Shown: in pieces, positions 8,844 to 15,561 of the stretch
Layout: the number at the start of each line of letters is the position of its first letter
Position numbering within the stretch: position 1 is the stretch's first letter
NCBI RefSeq assembly: GCF_024347075.1
Contig: NZ_AP024900.1
Location: 1,612,001 to 1,676,000 of the forward strand
From: Vibrio rarus
Lineage (GTDB): Bacteria; Pseudomonadota; Gammaproteobacteria; Enterobacterales; Vibrionaceae
Direction of reading: 5' to 3'
DNA: 64,000 nucleotides
Translations under genes and position numbers: made by a program
Notes under the pieces: model-generated
Seen by the model: only the letters and a program-made list of their open reading frames with translations
Databases searched by the model: none
Told to the model about the DNA's origin: nothing

Positions 8844-9569
8844 ATGACCATACAATTAAGAGCCCAAGATTTGTCGAAACGCTACGACAAACGCGTGCTT
8901 TTCTATATTCCTCACCTGCAGATAGGCCCAAGTGATGCCATTTATTTGAAAGGACAAAATGGTGTTGGCAAAACAACGCTTCTCAAAATTCTTGCCGGGC
9001 TCACCACACCGAGTAGTGGCATGATTAATGATACTGAAATCTCCACCTTTCAGCGTCTATTTAAACGTAAGCTATTTCGTGATGTGGTTTATTTGCATCA
9101 ATCCCCTTATACCTTTGATGCCACTCTGATTGATAATATTCGCTATGCGCAGTCAGCCTCGGGTAAACAACGAGCTCATAACCGCAGTCAGGCCATTAAT
9201 GCTTTAAGACTGGTGGGCCTTGAATCTTTAGCCGATGAGCATTGCTCTGTACTCTCAGGAGGAGAAAAACAGCGTCTTGCTATGGCCCGTGCTTGGGTTG
9301 CTAACCCTTCTATCCTGCTGCTAGACGAGCCCAGTGCATCTCTGGATACGGAATCCATTCAATGTATCGTCACCTTGGCTAAAGATTTGTTAGAAAGAGG
9401 CGCTAGTATCGTGATCACCAGCCACCAACAAAATGGGTTAACTGAGCTATGCGATACCCAATGGACCATAGAAAACCAAGGGCTTTACGTCACCCCACAC
9501 CTTAGAGTGATCGACGAGGCCTCTAATCACAGTAAATCCACCCATTCGCATAATAAGTTAGGAAGCTAA
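8844..9569 (+). CDS. tupC: Tungstate ABC transporter ATP-binding protein
   Basis: Cytoplasmic ATPase powering the tungstate/molybdate importer, 241 residues. Walker A is GQNGVGKTT (near residue 37), the ABC signature is LSGGEKQRLAMARA (near 133) and Walker B is SILLLDEPSASLD. The C-terminal His/Ser-rich tail (SKSTHSHNKLGS) is not part of the conserved fold. There is a one-base gap to mobA (9571), so all five cofactor genes are one transcriptional unit. Confidence 0.9.
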   Translation: MTIQLRAQDLSKRYDKRVLFYIPHLQIGPSDAIYLKGQNGVGKTTLLKILAGLTTPSSGMINDTEISTFQRLFKRKLFRDVVYLHQSPYTFDATLIDNIRYAQSASGKQRAHNRSQAINALRLVGLESLADEHCSVLSGGEKQRLAMARAWVANPSILLLDEPSASLDTESIQCIVTLAKDLLERGASIVITSHQQNGLTELCDTQWTIENQGLYVTPHLRVIDEASNHSKSTHSHNKLGS

Positions 9570-9570
9570 T

Positions 9571-10140
9571 ATGAACTCTATCAGTTGGGTTGTTCTCGCA
9601 GGGGGGCAAGCCACTCGTATGCAAGGACAAGACAAAGGGCTAGTTGAACTTAACCAAAGGCCCCTCATTGAATACGTGCTCGATGTACTAACAGCGCACA
9701 GCGATTCCATTTATATCAATGCCAACCGCTCGCAACAACGCTATCAAGAGTACGCTCCTGTTATTGCAGATCAGTACCAAGGGTTTGTTGGACCCATGGG
9801 AGGTATCCATGCAGCACTCACTCACATTGATAGTGAATGGGTAGGTTTTGTGCCTTGTGATTGCCCGCAAATTTCCCCAATTTTTATCCAGCGTATGCAA
9901 CAGGAAATCGGTGATGACGATGAGATTTTAGTGGCCCATGATGGTCAATTTATCCAACCCGTGTTTACGGTATTTCGTCGCCGCGTATTGGAGCGTCTAC
10001 AACAATTTCTTGATGATGGCGAACGCAAAATCATCCTCTTTTATGACCGCTGCAATACGCGACAAATTGATTTTAGTGATACCCAAGACAGCTTCGTTAA
10101 TCTCAATTCACCTCATGAATTACAACAGTTTAAGAAGTAA
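9571..10140 (+). CDS. mobA: Molybdenum cofactor guanylyltransferase MobA
   Basis: Joins GMP from GTP to molybdopterin to give the guanine dinucleotide cofactor used by formate dehydrogenase; cytoplasmic. The N-terminal nucleotide-binding motif is LAGGQATRMQGQDKGL (residues 8-23), followed by VGPMGGIHAAL and the metal-binding VPCDCPQ segment (Asp in PCD). Its 189 residues match the family. It begins one base after tupC and ends three bases before the mobB-moeA fusion. Confidence 0.93.
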   Translation: MNSISWVVLAGGQATRMQGQDKGLVELNQRPLIEYVLDVLTAHSDSIYINANRSQQRYQEYAPVIADQYQGFVGPMGGIHAALTHIDSEWVGFVPCDCPQISPIFIQRMQQEIGDDDEILVAHDGQFIQPVFTVFRRRVLERLQQFLDDGERKIILFYDRCNTRQIDFSDTQDSFVNLNSPHELQQFKK

Positions 10141-10143
10141 CCT

Positions 10144-11919
10144 ATGAAGACCATTTGTAATACGCCAATTTTGGGTTTTGCCGCATTTAGTGGTACTGGC
10201 AAAACAACACTTCTTGAACAACTCATCCCTAAACTAACCCAAGCGGGTTTAACCCTTGGGGTGCTAAAGCATGCCCACCATAATTTTGACATAGACCAAC
10301 AAGGCAAAGACAGTTATCGCCTGCGCAAAGCTGGGGCAAGCCAAATGTTAATTAGCTCGCGCTACCGTCACGCCATGATCACAGAAACAGCGCATCAAGA
10401 AGCCGCCTTTGATGATTTGTTATTGCAATTTGACCACCAGCAACTTGACTTGATTTTAATCGAAGGATTTAAAAGCCAATCATTTCCTAAAATTGAGTTA
10501 CGAAGGAAGGCATTAGACAACCCTTGGATGCACCCAACAGACAGCAACATTATTGCCGTTGCCTCAGACATTGATTTTGATTGCCCTTTACCCTCTTTTG
10601 ACATCAACGATCTAGAGGCTATTGCTCAGTTCATTATTGATACCATTACTGGGCAAACAGCGCCAACCCCAGAGAGTGCCGTAGCCAGTTGCGATACTCT
10701 CTCTCCCGCCTTTCTTTCGGTAGAGCAAGGTATTGAACGCATACTCAATGAGGTGTCACCCATATCAGGTGTGCAGCAACGAGCAATAGAAGAGTCATTT
10801 AACTATGTATTAGCCAGCGATATTGTTTGTAATATGAATGTGCCACAATACGCCAATTCGGCTATGGATGGTTACGCTATCCGTGATGAGGATGTTCACT
10901 TGCCACGCTTTACTCTTGTTGGTGAAGTCATGGCGGGACAACGTTATCCTCAACCATTACAAGCGGGTGAAACCGTTAAGATAATGACAGGAGCACCGGT
11001 TCCTAGTAATGGTACAACGGTTATCATGCGAGAGCAGGCCGACACGATAATGGACGGCAACATCCCCTTTATCACCTTCAATAAGGCATCGATTAAAGCA
11101 AAGCAGAATGTTCGCTTGGCGGGTGAAGATTTGGCGATTGGACAAAATGTCTTTAATCAAGGGCGTATTATTGGGGCGGCTGAAATGGGTATGCTTGCCT
11201 CTTTAGGTATTGTTGATTGTTCTGTTAAGCCTAAATTAAAAGTCGCCATTTTCTCTACTGGCGATGAAGTTCAGCATCCCAGTGAGCCATTATCAGAAAA
11301 CTGTATTTATGACTCTAATCGCTATGCTCTTATGGGGTTATTAAAGCCACTTAACTGCGAAGTCATCGATTTAGGTATCTTAGCCGACGACCATCTCGCT
11401 ATAGAAAAAGCGGTATCTCAAGCAGCAGAGCAAGCGGATTTGATTCTAACCACAGGAGGCGTGTCTGTAGGCGATGCCGATTACATCAAGGATGTGCTGG
11501 ACAAAAATGGCAATATCGACTTCTGGCGCATTAACATGCGCCCCGGTAGACCTCTTGCTTTTGGCACAATCGGCGATACTCCCTTCTTTGGCCTACCGGG
11601 TAATCCCGTAGCCACCATGGTTTCATTCATCAACTTTGTGCAACCTGCCATTCGCAAGATGCAAGGTGTCAACAATTGGACACTCAACAAACTGCAAGCC
11701 ATAGCCAGTGAGCCATTACGCTCTCGTCATGGGCGAACAGAGTTTACTCGTGGCATCTATCAGGTGAATGAACAAGGGCAACTCGTCGTCGCTTCAACAG
11801 GTACACAAGGTTCTGGGATCTTACGCTCCATGAGTGAAGCCAACTGCCTCATTCTAATTGACCCTTTGTACGCAAAAGTCAAAGCCGGTGAATCCGTCAC
11901 CATCATCCCCCTCCCTTAA
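10144..11919 (+). CDS. MobB-MoeA fusion: molybdenum cofactor biosynthesis
   Basis: A 591-residue fusion of two proteins that are separate in E. coli. Residues about 1-170 are MobB, a GTP-binding adaptor for MobA, with P-loop FSGTGKTTLL. Residues about 185-591 are MoeA, molybdopterin molybdenumtransferase, which inserts the metal into adenylylated molybdopterin. The MoeA signatures are YANSAMDGYAI, MTGAPVP, FSTGDEV, TTGGVSVGDADY, NMRPGRPLAFG and GLPGNPVA. The joint is a short variable linker (about 168-190). There is no frameshift; the reading frame is continuous. It is the last gene of the fdhD-tup-mob operon and is followed by a strong terminator. Confidence 0.93.
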   Translation: MKTICNTPILGFAAFSGTGKTTLLEQLIPKLTQAGLTLGVLKHAHHNFDIDQQGKDSYRLRKAGASQMLISSRYRHAMITETAHQEAAFDDLLLQFDHQQLDLILIEGFKSQSFPKIELRRKALDNPWMHPTDSNIIAVASDIDFDCPLPSFDINDLEAIAQFIIDTITGQTAPTPESAVASCDTLSPAFLSVEQGIERILNEVSPISGVQQRAIEESFNYVLASDIVCNMNVPQYANSAMDGYAIRDEDVHLPRFTLVGEVMAGQRYPQPLQAGETVKIMTGAPVPSNGTTVIMREQADTIMDGNIPFITFNKASIKAKQNVRLAGEDLAIGQNVFNQGRIIGAAEMGMLASLGIVDCSVKPKLKVAIFSTGDEVQHPSEPLSENCIYDSNRYALMGLLKPLNCEVIDLGILADDHLAIEKAVSQAAEQADLILTTGGVSVGDADYIKDVLDKNGNIDFWRINMRPGRPLAFGTIGDTPFFGLPGNPVATMVSFINFVQPAIRKMQGVNNWTLNKLQAIASEPLRSRHGRTEFTRGIYQVNEQGQLVVASTGTQGSGILRSMSEANCLILIDPLYAKVKAGESVTIIPLP

Positions 11920-11943
11920 CACCCAATGCATTTGGATATAAAC

Positions 11944-11969
11944 AAGGGCGCTAATAATGCGCCCTTTTT
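11944..11969 (+). terminator. Intrinsic terminator of the fdhD-tupABC-mobA-mobB/moeA operon
   Basis: AAGGGCGC, a 7-nt loop (TAATAAT), GCGCCCTT and a run of five T follow 24 nt after the fusion gene stop codon. Confidence 0.85.
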
Positions 11970-12223
11970 CATTATTGCCATCCCCTAGCAAGACATTCAT
12001 TTATTCAAAAATACGTCATTTATTCAGAAAATAAGCGTTGTTGTTCATTCATTAAAATAAATTAATCTCTATTTATTAAGAGACCACTTTAATATAATTA
12101 ATAACTTATTATTTATAAATGGTTTTTAATATTTCACTTTTGATAATTAAGTTCAATAAAAACCTATTTTTACCAGTTATTAATGTATGAAGTTTCAAAA
12201 ATTTTCATTATATATTTTATATA
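11970..12223. other. AT-rich gap upstream of the first peptide-harvest operon
   Basis: No reading frame of note. It contains two close direct copies of CATTTATTCA (near 11998 and 12016) and long A/T runs. It probably supplies upstream promoter DNA; nothing more can be supported. Confidence 0.4.
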
Positions 12224-12272
12224 TTGATTTATATCACAAACATAATTTGAACATATGTTGTATGCTATTAAA
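12224..12272 (+). promoter_or_regulatory. Promoter region of operon 1 with FNR/CRP-like site
   Basis: TTGAT-TTAT-ATCAC (12224-12237, followed by A) matches the FNR half-sites at nine of ten positions and also the right half of a CRP site (TCACA). A possible -10 element is TATGCT (12261-12266), which would place the site centre (12230.5) near -41.5, the position used by class II activators. The second operon has the same element at the same distance from its leader. Which activator binds cannot be read from the sequence. Confidence 0.55.
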
Positions 12273-12571
12273 AATAGCGTGAGAGGGAACTATCTTGCAT
12301 AGTTATGATTCAACTTTACGATAACTCTTATTTACATAGTTTATCGTTTGTTGGTTTATAACTATTTAAGTTATCGCTAGTTAGATTTAATGAGTTTGTT
12401 CACTTTATAGTTAGTAGGGATTACTGATTCTATAACTACTCATAATATTCAACTGCCCGTATATAAATCTGAAAAACTATCCATTGCATTAAGAGGTGTT
12501 ATTCACCGTCATATAGTGCTGGTTGTTGGCCAATCCCTCTCAATATGCACACCTTTTCATTTTTATTGAGA
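12273..12571 (+). ncRNA. Structured 5' leader of operon 1, riboswitch-like (copy A)
   Basis: A closing helix pairs 12280-12288 (TGAGAGGGA) with 12534-12542 (TCCCTCTCA), nine perfect pairs. Inside are: a hairpin AACTAT/ATAGTT (12288-12293 with 12299-12304); a helix CAAC plus CGATAA with TTATCG plus GTTG (12311-12324 with 12341-12353); a small hairpin TGAG/TTCA (12391-12402); a long hairpin TATAG..AGTAG-GGA-TTACT..CTATA (12406-12434); and GGTG/CACC (12495-12507). A conserved, apparently unpaired CAACTGCCC block (12450-12458) lies between. The homologous leader at 48617-48927 forms the same helices with compensatory changes. I recognise no known riboswitch core. Exact ends are estimates. Confidence 0.7.
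12538..12571 (+). promoter_or_regulatory. Hairpin hiding the Shine-Dalgarno of the first gene (copy A)
   Basis: TCTCAATA (12538-12545) is complementary to TATTGAGA (12564-12571), eight pairs. The GAG at 12568-12570 lies eight nt before the TTG start at 12579 and is the only plausible Shine-Dalgarno. The 5' strand shares 12538-12542 with the closing helix of the leader, so the two structures cannot form together. Confidence 0.65.
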
Positions 12572-12578
12572 TATCAAA

Positions 12579-13460
12579 TTGAACAGATTAAATTTAGTGG
12601 TAAAAAAAGGAGTTTTATTTGCCCTACTTTCGCTAACTGCGACAACAACTTTGGCAAATGAAACGACGATAACAAATGCTCAAGACGCAGGCGCTGATTC
12701 TAACCAGACCTTCAAACCCGCGTTTACTGGTTATGTGGCGGGCACCTACGCCGATGATTGGTTAGACGATTATAGAGACGATCGTAGCTTCTCTATTGAC
12801 CTCAAATTAGGTTATCAGTTCACACAAAATTTCAGTGCAGGCGTGATTACTGGGACTTACTATCTAGATACCGCTTACTGTTCGACACACACCAAAGATT
12901 ACTGGTGCATGTCATCCACTTATTTGTACGCCAAATACAATAATCTTTACAGCTTCTTTGATGATTTCACTACTATTGGTGTGCAAGGTCGTGTCATTTT
13001 ACCAACGACACGATACTCCCAAGACACTAACCTGTACTTTGGTTTAAAAGGTTATGTGCCAATTTCGTTTGATGTAAACCGTTTTATTGATGGTTTATCG
13101 TTATCTCTAACACCTTCAGTAACCAAGTACTTTAATGAGTACAAAGTTGCGGGTAGCCACAACTTAACTGAATACACTTTAACTTTATCTCTTGATACGA
13201 CCTATCAAATTTCTGAGCAGTTTTACTTTACGCTAAGCTTGGCTGACTACAACTACATTACCTACCAAGGTTACTCCACCTACCCAACGATCAGCCATAC
13301 TGAAGAGTTAGGCTATCAAGCTACCGACAATATTTACGTGGGCTTAGGTTACACCAACAGCGCTCAGTACTACGATCCGGAACATGGCCCGAGCAAAGTA
13401 TCCGATCTGTTCGATGATAAAGACCCCCATTTTTACCTAACGACCTACTATATGTTCTAG
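12579..13460 (+). CDS. Predicted outer-membrane beta-barrel protein, first gene of operon 1
   Basis: A 293-residue secreted protein that starts at TTG (12579), as does its paralogue at 48935. A signal peptide ends at about residue 26 (TTLA, then NE). The mature part alternates aromatic and polar residues in many short strands and ends in phenylalanine (YLTTYYMF), the usual C-terminal signal for barrel assembly. Two cysteines in CSTHTKDYWC (101 and 110) are conserved in the paralogue and may form a disulfide loop. I do not recognise a named family. Being first in a peptide-import operon suggests an outer-membrane channel for the transported substrate; that is inference. An alternative is a structural or surface protein without transport role. 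Confidence 0.75.
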   Translation: MNRLNLVVKKGVLFALLSLTATTTLANETTITNAQDAGADSNQTFKPAFTGYVAGTYADDWLDDYRDDRSFSIDLKLGYQFTQNFSAGVITGTYYLDTAYCSTHTKDYWCMSSTYLYAKYNNLYSFFDDFTTIGVQGRVILPTTRYSQDTNLYFGLKGYVPISFDVNRFIDGLSLSLTPSVTKYFNEYKVAGSHNLTEYTLTLSLDTTYQISEQFYFTLSLADYNYITYQGYSTYPTISHTEELGYQATDNIYVGLGYTNSAQYYDPEHGPSKVSDLFDDKDPHFYLTTYYMF

Positions 13461-13509
13461 GCAGTCAATACAACGTAAGGATATTACAAGACAACATAAG
13501 GACATCAAA

Positions 13510-14514
13510 TTGCTAGGTTATTTTATTAAAAGACTGTTACTGATTATTCCTACCTTTTTAGGAATAACAGTACTGATCTTTTGTTTGACTCGTTTCGTTC
13601 CAGGTGGACCTGTAGAACGAATGATCTCACAAATGCAAATGAACGGGGGGGCAAAAACCGCCTCTCAAACCCTTTCAGAAAGTGAAATCAACGAGTTAAA
13701 AGCACTGTATGGAATGGATAAACCTGTCTATCTCGCGTATTCACATTGGTTAACCGACTTGGTTCATCTCAAGCTTGGCGTATCAACTCGTTACTATGAT
13801 CCTGTTTGGAACATGATTAAAGAGCGTATGCCTGTATCTTTGTTTTACGGTGTGATTGCTTTGATTCTGAGCTACGGCATCGCAATTCCCCTTGGGATAT
13901 ACAAAGCGATCCACCACGGAAGCAAAGGTGACAATATCAGTTCCGTCATCATATTCATTGGTTATTCGATGCCAAACTATGTGCTCGGGGTGCTATTACT
14001 TTCCTTACTCGCCTTCTATTTTGATGTGTTACCTCTTGGGGGATTCACCAGTAATAACTTCGAGGAACTGACCTTTCTTGGCAAAGTACAAGATTTATTC
14101 TCTCATGCCATCTTACCGGTGATTTGTTACACCATTGCTGATGTGGCGATCTTAACTATGACAATGAAGAATAACTTGCTTGAAAATTTATCTGCCGATT
14201 ACATCAAAACAGCGGTAAGCAAAGGATTGACTTACAAAGATTCGGTTTACAAACATGCGTTAAGAAACAGTTTAATTCCTATTGCGAGCCACTTTGGCTC
14301 TGTAATTAGTGTATTTCTTGCCGGCTCATTCTTAATTGAAGTGGTATTCAATATCGACGGTATTGGACTACTTGGCTACGAAGCGATTATTCAACGAGAT
14401 TACCCTGTTGTAATGGGTATTTTATCTCTCTCAGCACTGCTGCTTATGCTCGGTAATATCATTTCTGATCTGTGTGTGGCAGCCGTTGATCCACGGGTTA
14501 AGTTTGGTAAATAA
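13510..14514 (+). CDS. Peptide ABC transporter permease, YejB/DppB-like (operon 1)
   Basis: Inner-membrane permease of 334 residues with six hydrophobic segments, closest by eye to YejB of the microcin C/peptide importer. Features are the N-terminal YFIKRLLLIIPTFLGIT helix, the GGPVERMI segment, the cytoplasmic coupling loop TAVSKGLTYKDSVYKHALRN and the end FVDP-like AAVDPRVKF. Translation starts at TTG (13510), preceded by a good AAGGAC seven to eight nt upstream. It is almost identical to the copy at 49845 (roughly nine in ten residues the same). It overlaps the next gene by one base (14514). Confidence 0.9.
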   Translation: MLGYFIKRLLLIIPTFLGITVLIFCLTRFVPGGPVERMISQMQMNGGAKTASQTLSESEINELKALYGMDKPVYLAYSHWLTDLVHLKLGVSTRYYDPVWNMIKERMPVSLFYGVIALILSYGIAIPLGIYKAIHHGSKGDNISSVIIFIGYSMPNYVLGVLLLSLLAFYFDVLPLGGFTSNNFEELTFLGKVQDLFSHAILPVICYTIADVAILTMTMKNNLLENLSADYIKTAVSKGLTYKDSVYKHALRNSLIPIASHFGSVISVFLAGSFLIEVVFNIDGIGLLGYEAIIQRDYPVVMGILSLSALLLMLGNIISDLCVAAVDPRVKFGK

Positions 14515-15557
14515 TGTTTAAGTTTGATGAATTAACTAAAAAGAAAATGGCTCGCTTTTATTCAATTAAACGAGGCTACTTTTCTCTTATATTTTTAGTA
14601 TTGCTAGTGGTCCTTTCGCTATTTTCAGAGGCACTGATCAACAGCAAAGCTTTGGTAGTGTCTTATCAAGGCCACCTCTACTTTCCAACGTACTCAAAAA
14701 TACGTACTGGTGAAGATTTTGGTGAGCAATATGGTTACGAAGCGAACTATCGCCAATTACAAGCTAAGTTCGAAAAAGCCAATAATGGCAACTGGGTCAT
14801 CATGCCTATCGTACCTTGGAACCCGCTAGAGCAAGATTATTCTAATGGTTTCCCACCCAGCGCACCTAATGGACATGCCCAGCACTATTTGGGCACTGAT
14901 AACTCAGGAAGAGATGTTCTGGCACGCTTGGTGTACGGGTTTCGTATTGCCATTTTCTATGCCTTCATCACGCTTGCTATTTGTTACTTTATTGGCGTCA
15001 TTGTCGGTAGTGCTATGGGGTACTTAGGGGGTAAATTTGACCTCATCATGCAACGTATTATCGAAGTTTGGTCCATGTTACCCATGCTGTACGTGATCAT
15101 GATATTAGTGTCGATAATGAAGCCGAACTTTGCCTTGTTTGTCTTTATTAACGTTCTGTTTGGTTGGATTCCGATCACTTGGTACATGCGCTCTATTTCT
15201 TACAAGGAACGAGCACGTGAATACGTACTGGCCGCCAGAGCACAAGGGGCGAGCACATGGCGTATCATCACCAAGCACATCCTACCGAACACGCTAGTAA
15301 TGATTGTGACTTTGGCGCCATTTACCATTGTTGCCAACATTTCAACGCTGACCGCCCTCGATTATTTAGGTTTAGGTTTAACACCTCCCACCCCTAGTTG
15401 GGGTGACTTATTGCAACAAGGAAAATCCAACCTTGATGCATGGTGGATCATGAGTTCCGTCGTGTTCTCCATTGTGGGCATTCTCACCATGATTACTTTC
15501 ATTGGTGAAGCGATTCGTGAAGCATTCGATCCTAAAAAACAAACTAAGTACAGCTAA
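14514..15557 (+). CDS. Peptide ABC transporter permease, YejE/DppC-like (operon 1)
   Basis: Partner permease, 347 residues. It resembles YejE: a long periplasmic loop after the first helix (YFPTYSKIRTGEDFG), HYLGTDNSGRDVLARLVYG at the start of the transporter domain, the coupling loop AARAQGASTWRIITKHILPN, and FIGEAIREAFDPKK at the end. Together with the preceding permease it forms the membrane channel. The start overlaps the upstream stop codon (TAATG), so the two are translationally coupled. The next gene begins four bases after its stop. Confidence 0.9.
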   Translation: MFKFDELTKKKMARFYSIKRGYFSLIFLVLLVVLSLFSEALINSKALVVSYQGHLYFPTYSKIRTGEDFGEQYGYEANYRQLQAKFEKANNGNWVIMPIVPWNPLEQDYSNGFPPSAPNGHAQHYLGTDNSGRDVLARLVYGFRIAIFYAFITLAICYFIGVIVGSAMGYLGGKFDLIMQRIIEVWSMLPMLYVIMILVSIMKPNFALFVFINVLFGWIPITWYMRSISYKERAREYVLAARAQGASTWRIITKHILPNTLVMIVTLAPFTIVANISTLTALDYLGLGLTPPTPSWGDLLQQGKSNLDAWWIMSSVVFSIVGILTMITFIGEAIREAFDPKKQTKYS

Positions 15558-15561
15558 TATC

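Noticed and set aside
8576..8976. Open frames overlapping tupB and tupC on both strands
   Set aside because: They lie inside well-conserved transporter genes and have no family features.
12273..12571. Known riboswitch classes (lysine, cobalamin, TPP, cyclic-di-GMP, molybdenum cofactor) for the leader
   Set aside because: None of their conserved core sequences can be found; only the general layout is switch-like.
15502..15561. Longer N-terminus for the binding protein of operon 1 (and 51838-51897 in operon 2)
   Set aside because: These extensions overlap the permease gene in another frame and would bury the signal peptide. The starts at 15562 and 51898 give clean signal peptides.
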